From Pelobacter sp. UBA6812 (GTDB taxonomy: Bacteria; Desulfobacterota; Desulfuromonadia; Desulfuromonadales; Syntrophotaleaceae): a stretch of DNA of 64,000 nucleotides. Under the pieces are notes generated by a model, which saw only the letters and a program-made list of their open reading frames with translations, was not told the origin of the DNA and searched no databases. Shown here piece by piece: positions 13,472 through 22,125 of this stretch. The DNA is taken from assembly GCA_002452265.1 (NCBI GenBank), contig DKEW01000080.1, positions 28,845 through 92,844 on the forward strand, in the 5' to 3' direction. Positions within the stretch are counted from its first letter, which is position 1, and each line of letters begins with the position of its first letter. A program made the translations under genes and the position numbers.

Positions 13472-14857
13472 ATGAATCAAATACCGATGTTTACGGATGA
13501 CACAATAATAGCGCCTGCTACGCCGCCTGGTGAAGGCGGTATCGGTATCGTACGACTTTCCGGACCTGGGGCTGAAGATCTATTACTTAGATTTTTCAGC
13601 CCCAGCCGTGTATCGGCGCGCTTAGATTCCCATTATCTTTATCACGGTATTTTGAGAGATTCTTCCGGTCGCCCATTAGATGAAGTCATGGCTGTTCTAA
13701 TGCGCAAGCCCAGATCTTATACGCGCGAGGATGTGGCTGAAATTCACTGTCATGGTGGGAACTTGGTCCTTAGGCGCATTTTGGATTTGTTTCTTGCAGC
13801 AGGTGCCCGTTTGGCCAGGCCTGGAGAATTTACTCTTCGTGCTTTTGTTAATGGACGTATCGATTTAACTCAGGCCGAGGCGGTTATCGACCTGATTCGT
13901 TCTCGTTCTCAACTGGCAAGTGATGTTGCCTTCACTCAACTCCAGGGTCGTCTTGCAGTTAAAATTCAGGAATTCAGGGGGCGTATCGCCGATCTTCTCG
14001 CGGAAATAGAAGCAGCTATTGATTTCCCTGAGGAAGATATCGAATTGGACAACGCACAGGTTTTGGGTACTAATACCGGGTTACTGCTTGCCGATATGGA
14101 CCATATTATCAGTACGTTTGATTCCGGGCGCATACTGCGCGACGGATTGAATATCCTGATTTTTGGCCGGCCGAATGTTGGTAAAAGTTCATTAATGAAT
14201 AGTCTTCTTGGCGAGGCACGCGCCATTGTAACGGATATACCTGGAACGACTCGCGATACCATCGAGGAAGAATTGATTTTAGCTGGAATACCTCTTCGCT
14301 TGGTTGATACCGCTGGTATACGGAACACGGATGATCCCGTTGAAAAGGAAGGCGTTCGGCGGGCTCGTATTAAGGTCGATTCTGCAGATCTCATTCTACT
14401 GGTTATCGATGGTAGCTCTGGTTTGACAGACGACGATTTAATGGCCCTCGAATTTTGTCGGGGGAGGGATGTGCTTGTTGTTCTGAATAAATCGGACCTT
14501 GGGAGTTTACCCATACCTGAAATTCTAGAAGGTTTATCTTTGGTAAGGGTTTCTGCTCTTGATGGAATTGGCCTTGATGTTTTGATCCAGGCTATTAAAG
14601 AGCGTTTTTCTGGTAGTGGAAATGCGACCGACATCAGAGAAACAGTGGTTATTACTGACAGGCGGCACCGTCAGGCGCTGCTTCTGGCGAGAGAAGCACT
14701 TAGCCGTTTTCGCAAAATTCTTACCGAGGGTCTTTCACCCGAGTTCGGTGCCGTCGAATTACATGAGGCGCTTGATGCTGTAGGTGAAATTACTGGCGAG
14801 ACGACGCCCGATGATATCCTGGATAGAATTTTTACAAAATTTTGCATAGGTAAATAG
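13472..14857 (+). CDS. mnmE: tRNA modification GTPase MnmE
   Basis: With MnmG forms the enzyme that installs the (carboxymethyl)aminomethyl group at U34 of tRNAs reading two-family box codons. The 461-residue protein starts with the folate-binding N-terminal domain (TIIAPATPPGEGGIGIVRLSG), carries a G domain inserted in the helical domain (G1 GRPNVGKSSL near residue 231, G2-G3 GTTRDTIEE and DTAGIR, G4 NKSD) and ends with the essential CIGK motif at the C-terminus. The start lacks a strong Shine-Dalgarno. It lies 73 bases before mnmG, with a parS site in the gap. Confidence 0.97.
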   Translation: MNQIPMFTDDTIIAPATPPGEGGIGIVRLSGPGAEDLLLRFFSPSRVSARLDSHYLYHGILRDSSGRPLDEVMAVLMRKPRSYTREDVAEIHCHGGNLVLRRILDLFLAAGARLARPGEFTLRAFVNGRIDLTQAEAVIDLIRSRSQLASDVAFTQLQGRLAVKIQEFRGRIADLLAEIEAAIDFPEEDIELDNAQVLGTNTGLLLADMDHIISTFDSGRILRDGLNILIFGRPNVGKSSLMNSLLGEARAIVTDIPGTTRDTIEEELILAGIPLRLVDTAGIRNTDDPVEKEGVRRARIKVDSADLILLVIDGSSGLTDDDLMALEFCRGRDVLVVLNKSDLGSLPIPEILEGLSLVRVSALDGIGLDVLIQAIKERFSGSGNATDIRETVVITDRRHRQALLLAREALSRFRKILTEGLSPEFGAVELHEALDAVGEITGETTPDDILDRIFTKFCIGK

Positions 14858-14859
14858 TA

Positions 14860-14875
14860 TGTTCCACGTGAAACA
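14860..14875. promoter_or_regulatory. parS centromere site bound by ParB
   Basis: TGTTCCACGTGAAACA differs from the canonical parS (TGTTTCACGTGAAACA) at one base. It is the centre of a longer near-palindrome (14857-14880; AGTAT and ATACT arms), lies between mnmE and mnmG near the origin, and is 3.4 kb from parB, as expected for a chromosome-segregation centromere. Confidence 0.88.
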
Positions 14876-14930
14876 TACTGATGTCCGAGTCCTGTTTTTG
14901 TGCCACTATAAAGACAATACGGATTAAGTT

Positions 14931-16790
14931 ATGGCTGGTTACGGAAAAGAATATGAAGTAATTGTGGTTGGTGCAGGACACGCCGGGTGTGAAGCTGCAC
15001 TTGCAAGTGCCAGGATGGGGTGTAGCACCTTGTTGCTTAATCTTCATTTGGATGCCGTGGCTCAGATGTCATGTAATCCAGCAATAGGTGGTTTGGCCAA
15101 AGGTCATCTGGTTCGAGAAATAGATGCCTTGGGTGGAGAAATGGCCAGGGTTATTGATGCGACAGGTATTCAATTTAGAATCTTGAATACTAAAAAAGGA
15201 CCCGCTGTTCGTGCGACAAGAGCCCAGGCTGATCGACGCGCTTATCAGGTGTGTATGAAGCAGGTGGTTGAATCTCAACCAAATCTGGATCTTAAGCAAG
15301 GATCAGTTGTAAGGTTAATGATGCAGGGAGAAAAAGTCCGTGGTGTTGAGACAGCAGATGGTCTTTGTTTTTACGGGCAGTCGGTTGTTTTAACCACCGG
15401 AACGTTTATGCGGGGTCTGATCCACGTCGGCTTGCAGCATTTTCCTGGAGGTAGGGCCGGAGAGCCAGCATCTATGGGTTTGTCTGACCATTTAGCCGAG
15501 CTTGGTCTACGCGTTGGGCGTTTAAAAACTGGTACCCCAGCCCGTCTTGATGGAAACACAATAAATTATGAGGGACTTGAACCTCAGTTTGGTGATTTTC
15601 CTCCAACCCCTTTTTCAGCGGATACCAAGGCAATTACAGCTAGACAAGTTCCCTGTTATATTACGGCGACGAATGCTAAAACACATGCTCTCATTCGCGC
15701 AGGTCTGGACAGATCCCCTTTGTATCAAGGGGTTATCGAGGGTGTTGGCCCAAGATATTGCCCTTCTATCGAAGATAAGATTGTGCGTTTTCCTGATAGG
15801 GAAAGCCACCACGTGTTTTTAGAACCTGAGGGTTTGGAGACGTCGGAGGTATATCCGAACGGGGTTTCAACTTCCCTTCCTCCGGATATTCAATTGGCTT
15901 TTTTGCGGACGATCCAAGGTTTGGAAAACGTGGAAATCATGCGTCCAGGATATGCTATTGAATATGATTTTGTTGATCCGGTGCAATTACAGCCTAATCT
16001 GGAAACGAAGGTTATAAAGGGTCTGTTTCTCGCGGGGCAGATTAATGGCACGTCGGGGTATGAAGAAGCGGCAGCGCAGGGTCTGATCGCGGGAATAAAT
16101 GCTGTTCAGGGTATAAGGAATAAACCTCCATTGGTTTTGGGTAGGGACCAGGCTTATATAGGTGTCATGATTGATGATCTGATTACCTGCGGAACCTCCG
16201 AGCCGTATAGAATGTTCACCTCGCGGGCGGAATATCGCTTATTGTTGCGTGAAGATAATGCTGATCAACGCTTAACCCCGATCGGGCAACATTTAGGTTT
16301 AATAACTGAAGATCGTTGGTCGCGATTTTCGGGGAAAATGAGTCAGATTGCAACCGGGCGAAACTTACTGGAAACTCTGCGAGTATCACCTTCCAACCAG
16401 GCGGCGCTACATAGTTTAGGGTTGAAAGAATTGAAAAACGGTGTGTCACTTGCCCATTTACTGAGGCGGCCAGAAGTACAATTTGACGATATCGTTTTTG
16501 CCGATGAGCAATTAGCAAGTTTTACTGCTGCGGTGCGAGAACAATTGCAGATTGAAATAAAGTATGAGGGTTATATTGCAAGGCAACAAGAAGTTGTTGA
16601 TCGGTTTCGGCGATCTGAGCAAGTCGGTATTCCGGAGGATATGGACTATAGTGGAATTGATGGCTTGTCCACAGAGGTCAAAGAGAAATTGAATAAGGTG
16701 CGACCGGTTAGTCTGGGACAGGCTGCTCGAATTCCAGGCATGACCCCGGCTGCTGTGGCTATACTGGCCGTGCTTTTACGCAGGAAATAG
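14931..16790 (+). CDS. mnmG: tRNA uridine-5-carboxymethylaminomethyl modification enzyme MnmG
   Basis: FAD-dependent partner of MnmE in U34 modification of tRNA. The 619-residue protein has the dinucleotide-binding motif GAGHAGCEAA (residues 14-23), the signature MSCNPAIGGLAKGHLVREIDALGG, and the C-terminal helical domain ending with PGMTPAAVAILAVLLRRK. Length is normal. The stop codon abuts and overlaps by one base the GTG start chosen for rsmG, so the two are probably translated in sequence. Confidence 0.97.
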   Translation: MAGYGKEYEVIVVGAGHAGCEAALASARMGCSTLLLNLHLDAVAQMSCNPAIGGLAKGHLVREIDALGGEMARVIDATGIQFRILNTKKGPAVRATRAQADRRAYQVCMKQVVESQPNLDLKQGSVVRLMMQGEKVRGVETADGLCFYGQSVVLTTGTFMRGLIHVGLQHFPGGRAGEPASMGLSDHLAELGLRVGRLKTGTPARLDGNTINYEGLEPQFGDFPPTPFSADTKAITARQVPCYITATNAKTHALIRAGLDRSPLYQGVIEGVGPRYCPSIEDKIVRFPDRESHHVFLEPEGLETSEVYPNGVSTSLPPDIQLAFLRTIQGLENVEIMRPGYAIEYDFVDPVQLQPNLETKVIKGLFLAGQINGTSGYEEAAAQGLIAGINAVQGIRNKPPLVLGRDQAYIGVMIDDLITCGTSEPYRMFTSRAEYRLLLREDNADQRLTPIGQHLGLITEDRWSRFSGKMSQIATGRNLLETLRVSPSNQAALHSLGLKELKNGVSLAHLLRRPEVQFDDIVFADEQLASFTAAVREQLQIEIKYEGYIARQQEVVDRFRRSEQVGIPEDMDYSGIDGLSTEVKEKLNKVRPVSLGQAARIPGMTPAAVAILAVLLRRK

Positions 16791-17461
16791 TGTTGGTTAT
16801 GGAAAACAGATTGCAAGAGTTGTTGCTGGCAACAAATGTGAAGCTTGACCCTTGTGTCCGCGGCCAATTGGTATGGTATCTCGAAGAAATGCTGCGATGG
16901 AATCGTAGTATTAATCTCACCGCCATAAAGGATCCTCTAGAAGCATTGGAAAAGCATCTGGTTGATTCATTGACCCTGGTCCCCTTGCTGCAAGGAAATG
17001 AGTTGTTACTGGATATGGGTTCAGGAGCGGGCTTGCCTGGTATTCCATTGAAGATAGCGTGGCCTGCTCTGCGGGTTTTATCTGTGGATAGTGTTCATAA
17101 AAAAATAGTTTTTCAGCAACATGTTGTACGGTCGCTTGCTTTACACGGTTTTGAAGCTAAATCCTGTCGCATTGAATCGTTGGCAGCCGAGCCGGTTTTT
17201 AAATATGCATTTGATGTGGTTACTGCCAGAGCATTGACCCATCTGTCACAGTTGATTGAAATGGCAGAGCCTTTTTTGGTAGGCGGAGGAAAATTGCTGG
17301 CGATGAAGGGCCCTGAGGGGGACAAGGAGCTGGAAGAGTCGGCGTCGATTATGGAGGCTTGTGGTATCAAAGTTGAAGAAATTACCCGGATTAAATTGCC
17401 GTTATCACAAGCAGAAAGAACTATTATAGCGTTGAAAAGGAATAATCTGGGTTCTGCATAG
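16790..17461 (+). CDS. rsmG: 16S rRNA (guanine527-N7)-methyltransferase
   Basis: SAM-dependent enzyme that methylates N7 of G527 of 16S rRNA. The 223-residue protein has the SAM-binding loop LLDMGSGAGLPGIPLKIAWP (about 69-88) and the motif VTARALTHLSQLIEMAEPFL. Two starts are possible: GTG at 16790, four bases after AGGA and overlapping the mnmG stop by one base, or ATG at 16799, which keeps all conserved parts; the GTG is used here. The mnmG-rsmG-parA-parB order is common in bacteria. Confidence 0.94.
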   Translation: MLVMENRLQELLLATNVKLDPCVRGQLVWYLEEMLRWNRSINLTAIKDPLEALEKHLVDSLTLVPLLQGNELLLDMGSGAGLPGIPLKIAWPALRVLSVDSVHKKIVFQQHVVRSLALHGFEAKSCRIESLAAEPVFKYAFDVVTARALTHLSQLIEMAEPFLVGGGKLLAMKGPEGDKELEESASIMEACGIKVEEITRIKLPLSQAERTIIALKRNNLGSA

Positions 17462-17507
17462 GGGGAAAATCGACCTTTTCCCTTTGAGGAAAGAAGCGTT
17501 TATGATA

Positions 17508-17541
17508 GGATCTCTGCCCGTACACAGGGTAAAGGAGATCC
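17508..17541 (+). promoter_or_regulatory. Hairpin covering the parA ribosome-binding site
   Basis: GGATCTC (17508-17514) can pair with GAGATCC (17535-17541), and CCC with GGG inside it. The 3' arm contains the parA Shine-Dalgarno (AAAGGAGAT), so folding would mask it. Pairing is seen in the sequence; a regulatory role is inference. Confidence 0.35.
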
Positions 17542-17545
17542 GTAT

Positions 17546-18310
17546 ATGGGTCAAATCATCGCCATAGCCAACCAAAAAGGTGGCGTCGGTAAAACTACCA
17601 CTTCCATTAATCTTTCGGCATCGCTTGCGGTGGCGGAAAAACGAACTCTTCTGGTAGACTTGGATCCTCAATCCAATGCCAGTAGCGGTGTGGGAATTGC
17701 GTCCGAAAATATTCGCTATACCACTTATCAAGCGCTTCTTGGACAGGTGGAAACCAGCGAGGTGATCGCGGATACGGGTATTGAATTTCTGAAGATTCTG
17801 CCTTCGACAACCGACCTCATTGGTGCTGAAATCGAACTGATCGGCGAGGCTGACAGGGAAGCCCGCCTGAAATCTGCCCTGCGCCAGATTCAGGATGACT
17901 TCGATTATATCCTTATAGATTGTCCTCCTTCTCTCGGTCTATTGACCATTAATGCCCTTACCGCAGCTAATTCCGTGCTGGTTCCCCTACAATGTGAATA
18001 TTACGCCATGGAGGGTCTCAGTCAGCTAACCCGTACCATCGATCTAATCCAGAGACAATTGAATCCTGCTTTATCTCTGTGTGGAATTCTTTTGACAATG
18101 TTTGATGGTCGGAACAACCTGTCCCATCAGGTCAGCGACGAGATTCGCCGGCACTTTGCCGATCGTGTTTTTAAGACAGTTATCCCGCGTAATGTGCGCT
18201 TGTCAGAAGCCCCGAGCCACGGTCTCCCCATTTTGCAATACGATATTTCTTCCCGGGGGGCCGAAGCCTATCTTGCTCTTGCGAGAGAAATAATCCATAC
18301 AGGCACTTGA
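17546..18310 (+). CDS. parA: Chromosome-partitioning ATPase ParA (Soj)
   Basis: Deviant Walker ATPase that, with ParB bound at parS, segregates newly replicated origins. The 254-residue protein has the deviant Walker A KGGVGKTT (11-18, signature lysine in KGG), the A' motif DLDPQSNASSG and the Walker B IDCPPSLGLLT. A strong AAAGGAG lies eight bases before the ATG. It is separated from parB by one base and is almost certainly co-transcribed with it. A parS site lies 2.7 kb upstream. Confidence 0.97.
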   Translation: MGQIIAIANQKGGVGKTTTSINLSASLAVAEKRTLLVDLDPQSNASSGVGIASENIRYTTYQALLGQVETSEVIADTGIEFLKILPSTTDLIGAEIELIGEADREARLKSALRQIQDDFDYILIDCPPSLGLLTINALTAANSVLVPLQCEYYAMEGLSQLTRTIDLIQRQLNPALSLCGILLTMFDGRNNLSHQVSDEIRRHFADRVFKTVIPRNVRLSEAPSHGLPILQYDISSRGAEAYLALAREIIHTGT

Positions 18311-18311
18311 T

Positions 18312-19166
18312 ATGGCCAAAAAACCTGCTCTCGGCAAGGGGATCGGCGCATTGCTGGACCCTGCCATCAAACAAGAATCCCATCGCTTCTTTTTCTGCCC
18401 CATCGAAGAATTGCGGCCACTGAAGAATCAGCCGCGCAAAGTTTTCGATGATCAGAAGCTTGCAGAACTAGAGGCTTCAATCAGAGCCCGTGGCATTATC
18501 CAGCCTTTGGTTGTGCGTCGAATGGCTGATCACTATCAGATTATTGCTGGTGAGCGACGTTGGCGCGCAGCGCAACGGTCTGGGTTGAAAAAGGTGCCGG
18601 TATTAATCCATGAGGCCACCGAAGACGCTGCCGTCGAAATGGCTCTTATCGAGAATATACAGCGCGAAAACCTCAACCCCATTGAAGAAGCCGCTGCATA
18701 TCAGAGCCTCATCCAGGCGTTCAATCTTACCCAGGAGGATGTCGCGGGACGTGTCGGCAAAGATCGATCGACGGTAACCAATTCACTTCGTCTGCTTCGT
18801 TTGCCGGAGCCGGTCCGCGAGGATCTCTCTGTTGGTACTCTGGCTATGGGACATGCGCGGGCTTTGTTGTCTCTTGAATCTGTACCTATGCAGTTGATGC
18901 GCGTCCGTGACCAGGTTTTAACCAAGGGTTTGTCTGTAAGGGAAACCGAAGCTTTGGTCAAAAGGGCTAAAAAAGCGGCGTTGGCGCCCCCTGCCCCACC
19001 GAAAAAAACCGATGCAAACTTGCAGGCTCTGGAAGACAATCTTAAACAAAGTCTGGGCACCAAGGTTAAAATCGTTGCTAAGAAAAAAGGTGGCAAAATA
19101 GAAATCAGCTATTTTTCACCGGATGACCTGGAACGTCTTCTTGAGCGTCTCGGAATATCTTGCTGA
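18312..19166 (+). CDS. parB: Chromosome-partitioning protein ParB (Spo0J)
   Basis: CTP-dependent DNA clamp that loads at parS and spreads along DNA. The 284-residue protein has the N-terminal CTPase domain with LRPLKNQPRKVFDD and the arginine-rich C-motif GERRWRAAQ (about residue 77-85), the LIENIQRENLNPIEEA motif, a helix-turn-helix (TQEDVAGRVGKDRSTVTNSLRLL) and a C-terminal dimerisation domain ending EISYFSPDDLERLLERLGI. It follows parA by one base; the bactofilin gene starts 19 bases after its stop. Confidence 0.97.
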   Translation: MAKKPALGKGIGALLDPAIKQESHRFFFCPIEELRPLKNQPRKVFDDQKLAELEASIRARGIIQPLVVRRMADHYQIIAGERRWRAAQRSGLKKVPVLIHEATEDAAVEMALIENIQRENLNPIEEAAAYQSLIQAFNLTQEDVAGRVGKDRSTVTNSLRLLRLPEPVREDLSVGTLAMGHARALLSLESVPMQLMRVRDQVLTKGLSVRETEALVKRAKKAALAPPAPPKKTDANLQALEDNLKQSLGTKVKIVAKKKGGKIEISYFSPDDLERLLERLGISC

Positions 19167-19185
19167 CAAAGTGGAGAGAATATTA

Positions 19186-19575
19186 ATGGGTCGAAAAGAG
19201 AAACGTGGGTTGTCCAAAGATTCCAATATTCAGTCTGGTGAAATCCGAGCTTTTCTGGGGGATGGCAGTAAGTTTGAAGGTACCTTGGTTTTTGATGATA
19301 TTGTTCGCATGGATGGCCATTTCCAGGGAAGCATTACCTCAACAGACACTCTTATAGCAGGGCAAACGGCCCAGATTGAGGCCGATATCAGGGTTGGCAC
19401 GCTGATCTTGTCGGGTAAGTTCAAAGGTACAATTGAAGCCCAAAATAAGGTTGAATTAAGGGCGCCAGCCATTGTTGAAGGGACGATACAGACCCCGGTT
19501 CTTGTGGTGGAAGAGGGAGTGGTTATAAACAGTTCCATTACAATGACTGCCTCCACTCCTACAATCTCAGACTAG
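19186..19575 (+). CDS. Bactofilin-family cytoskeletal protein
   Basis: A 129-residue protein made of short beta-helical repeats (GTLVFDDIVRMDGHFQGSI, TLILSGKFKGTIEAQNKVEL) framed by flexible ends, the pattern of bactofilins (DUF583). These self-assemble into filaments that scaffold cell-shape, wall or chromosome-positioning machinery; in Myxococcus, bactofilins bind ParABS, and the location directly after parAB suggests a similar link here (inference). The ATG at 19186 is used because GGAG lies eleven bases upstream and the longer frame would overlap parB by 44 bases. Confidence 0.88.
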   Translation: MGRKEKRGLSKDSNIQSGEIRAFLGDGSKFEGTLVFDDIVRMDGHFQGSITSTDTLIAGQTAQIEADIRVGTLILSGKFKGTIEAQNKVELRAPAIVEGTIQTPVLVVEEGVVINSSITMTASTPTISD

Positions 19576-20169
19576 TGTTCCGATCGGGTTGACCTGTTAG
19601 ATTATCACTAGATATATTTTACGCGGTATCAATTGTCCAACGCGGCAAGTTGAATATTGATTCTGAGTTAATCAAAAAGACAGCTTCGATCCGGTCTCTT
19701 ATCGAATTCAAGCCTGACCGCATTGAGGATCAGTATGAAATGTGGCGTGTTTTAATAAAAAGATATTTTGCTCTATCTCCCATTTAGTTACTTACAGATT
19801 CACACCAAACCTTGCATCCCTTTGAAAAGTAACCATTCTTCCCGTCCTGCATATTTTATAAGGAACCATAGCTGAAACAGATGGCCTGGTCACAAAGGTT
19901 GCAGGCGAGCATATCGCAGACAATTGAGGTGATGTAGGAGCCGATGGCCTAATGGTAGTTCCGGAAATACATAATCATCAGGCACATATTCAGTAGGTTT
20001 TGGTAGAGTCTAATACTTTTGCATCTCTCCATCACAAAAGCCATAAAGAAAAAACTAACAAAATCAGGTAGTTGTGTAAATATTATAATCTGCATGGCGA
20101 CTTTAATTATAATATTTGCCTATATTTAGAGATTCTGGCAGGGAACTGCATTCGCTCGAAATTTTAGAG
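19576..20169. other. Gene-poor, apparently decayed region between bactofilin gene and dinB
   Basis: Nearly 600 bases without an intact gene. A start-less open frame runs on the plus strand from 19593 to a TAG at 19787 (64 codons, ending RVLIKRYFALSPI), with no Shine-Dalgarno. On the minus strand an 80-codon frame from ATG 20095 to 19856 is interrupted by one TAG. The composition is more AT-rich than the neighbours. These look like remnants of lost genes; I recognise neither. Confidence 0.4.
19856..20095 (-). pseudogene. Possible interrupted ORF of unknown origin
   Basis: From the ATG at 20095 the frame gives 48 residues (with MAFVMERCKSIRLYQNLLNM), an in-frame TAG, then a further 30 residues (AIGSYITSIVCDMLACNLCD and onward) to TAA at 19856. 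The coding-like, cysteine-rich stretch after the stop raises the possibility of a decayed gene, but no homology is recognised and chance is a real alternative. Confidence 0.2.
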
Positions 20170-21366
20170 ATGAGTAAAAATTTTACCGACAAAACCATTT
20201 TGCATCTCGATATGGATGCTTTTTATGCCAGCGTCGAACAACGAGATCGTTCCGATCTGCGAGGCCGTCCCGTAATCGTAGGCGGAAACCGAATGCGTGG
20301 AGTCGTTTGCGCTTGTTCTTACGAGGCCCGGGTTTTTGGGGTGCATTCGGCTATGCCGATCAGCCTCGCGTTACGGAAATGCCCCCAGGCCATTGTTGTG
20401 CCGGTTCGCATGTCGCATTATCAGCAGGTATCCGCACAGGTATTTACTATTTTCGAAAGGTATACCGACCTAATCGAAGGTATATCGGTAGATGAGGCAT
20501 TCCTGGATGTTACGGGCAGCCAGCGCTTGTTTGGATCCGGGAGGGACATTGCAATAAAAATACGTCGGGATGTTCGTGAGGAACTGGAACTGGCGATAAG
20601 CGCAGGAATTGCCCATAACAAATTTTTGGCCAAACTGGCGTCGGAGCAGGCAAAACCCGATGGGCTATTTCAGGTACCAGAAAGAATCGATGACTTTCTT
20701 CTGCCCCTTCCCTTAAAGCGTTTATGGGGCGTTGGACCGGTTACGCACCGCGAATTGGAAAGCTTGGGTTTGCAGACCGTGGCAGATCTCCGAAAAATGG
20801 AACTTACCTTTCTGGAATCCCGTTTTGGACAGGCTGGTGTACAGTTGTTCAAATTGGCGAGGGGGGAAGATGCACGACAAGTAAATCCTGAACGCGAGCT
20901 GAAATCCATTGGCCATGAGGATACATTCGAAAATGACCTATGGCAATGTGATGCTATGCAAGAAGTCTTGCTTGAGCTTGCAGAAAGGGTTGCAACACGT
21001 TTGCGACGGCATGGTGTCATGGGAACAACCATAACGCTCAAGGTCAAGTATGCCGATTTTTCAACCGTGACCCGCTCCAGAACAGTTCCAGACGGCATCG
21101 CTCACGCTAATGACATGTTCGATTTGGCCAAGGAACTGCTGAAAAAAACCGAGGCGGGCCGCAAACCGGTACGCCTCCTTGGCATCAGCCTCAGTAACTT
21201 GATCACAACAGGTAGTGGGCAGGGAATGCTGTTCGATGGAGAACGGCGACAGCGGTTAAAGGAACTCGATCAGGCTGTGGACCGTTTGCGCGAGCGCTAT
21301 GGTCAGAACGGTATCAGTCGTGCAACACTGCTCGGGCGTCGTCAGCGGGAATCAGGGGATGATTAA
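20170..21366 (+). CDS. dinB: DNA polymerase IV (Y-family translesion polymerase)
   Basis: Error-prone Y-family polymerase that copies past damaged bases. Begun at ATG 20170 it has 398 residues: the catalytic metal-binding motif LHLDMDAFYASVEQRD (Asp14), the second site SVDEAFLDVTGS (about 108-119), the HhH region LKRLWGVGPVTHRELESLGL, and the little-finger domain. The open frame extends upstream to a TTG at 20116, but the family normally starts just before the DMDAFYA motif. No clear Shine-Dalgarno or LexA box was found. Its 3' end overlaps the convergent gene by 15 bases. The C-terminus GQGMLFDGE resembles a clamp-binding (QxxLF) motif. Confidence 0.95.
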   Translation: MSKNFTDKTILHLDMDAFYASVEQRDRSDLRGRPVIVGGNRMRGVVCACSYEARVFGVHSAMPISLALRKCPQAIVVPVRMSHYQQVSAQVFTIFERYTDLIEGISVDEAFLDVTGSQRLFGSGRDIAIKIRRDVREELELAISAGIAHNKFLAKLASEQAKPDGLFQVPERIDDFLLPLPLKRLWGVGPVTHRELESLGLQTVADLRKMELTFLESRFGQAGVQLFKLARGEDARQVNPERELKSIGHEDTFENDLWQCDAMQEVLLELAERVATRLRRHGVMGTTITLKVKYADFSTVTRSRTVPDGIAHANDMFDLAKELLKKTEAGRKPVRLLGISLSNLITTGSGQGMLFDGERRQRLKELDQAVDRLRERYGQNGISRATLLGRRQRESGDD

Positions 21367-22125
21367 CGGTTTTACCGTATCTACACAGCGCAGCAGGGCA
21401 TCGCAATCGTGTATCTCCAGGGTCATGGATGGGGCAGTTTTTAACTCGGCAACCAGGCGGAAAAGCGTATCAAAATCGATGTCACCCTCCCCTACGGCCA
21501 TATGGGCATCGCGGTCGCCGAAGTTGTCATGAACATGCAGATGCCGTATCCAAGGTGCCAGCGAGGCAAACCATTGCTCCATGGACTGTTTGGCGAACAG
21601 ACGCCAATGGCCGACATCAAAACAATGACCCAGCCAAGGCGAGCCGAGTTTTTTAAGAACCGCAACCAGGGTCTCTGGTGTTTCTTCAAAAATATTTTCT
21701 AAAACTAACAGGCATTGTTGCCGGGCGGCCTGTTCCAGCAAGGGTGGAAAAAACTCAAGACAAGCATCGATCCAAGGCTGGCTTTGTCCACCATAGCGCC
21801 AACGGTCAAAACCGGGATGCAGAACTACCAGGCGGGCCTGAAGAAGTTCAGCAACTTCCAGCGTTTGCATCCATCTCTGGCAGGTTGCTTCGCGCACCAA
21901 TGGTTCAATGGCGCCGGGGTTAAGATCCATGAACGGGGCATGTACGGTTACAGCCAAGCCTTCTTCGGCCAGTTGATGTCCTGCCTGTTTCACGGCCGGA
22001 CGTAGCGACGGATCAAGGTCGGGCCATTTGAAAGCGATTTCCGGTTGCAACCGATGTTTCTGCAGTAACGGAAAGTGTCGGTTGAATTGACTGAAGGGAA
22101 TATGCACATGAAGTTGTTCAGGCAT
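21352..22125 (-). CDS. Sugar phosphate isomerase/epimerase-like TIM-barrel protein
   Basis: A 257-residue protein of the xylose isomerase-like / AP endonuclease 2 TIM-barrel superfamily. Visible elements include VHAPFMDLNPGA, LVVLHPGF, LVLENIFEETPE, HCFDVGHWRLF and HLHVHDNFGDRDAHMAVGEGD, which supply the usual His/Glu/Asp metal ligands. Substrate is unknown. The ATG at 22125 is preferred to one at 22146 because GGAGG lies eight bases upstream; it overlaps the channel gene's stop by eight bases, so the two genes are co-translated. Related genes are annotated as sugar phosphate isomerases without proof. Confidence 0.8.
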   Translation of the reverse strand: MPEQLHVHIPFSQFNRHFPLLQKHRLQPEIAFKWPDLDPSLRPAVKQAGHQLAEEGLAVTVHAPFMDLNPGAIEPLVREATCQRWMQTLEVAELLQARLVVLHPGFDRWRYGGQSQPWIDACLEFFPPLLEQAARQQCLLVLENIFEETPETLVAVLKKLGSPWLGHCFDVGHWRLFAKQSMEQWFASLAPWIRHLHVHDNFGDRDAHMAVGEGDIDFDTLFRLVAELKTAPSMTLEIHDCDALLRCVDTVKPLIIP

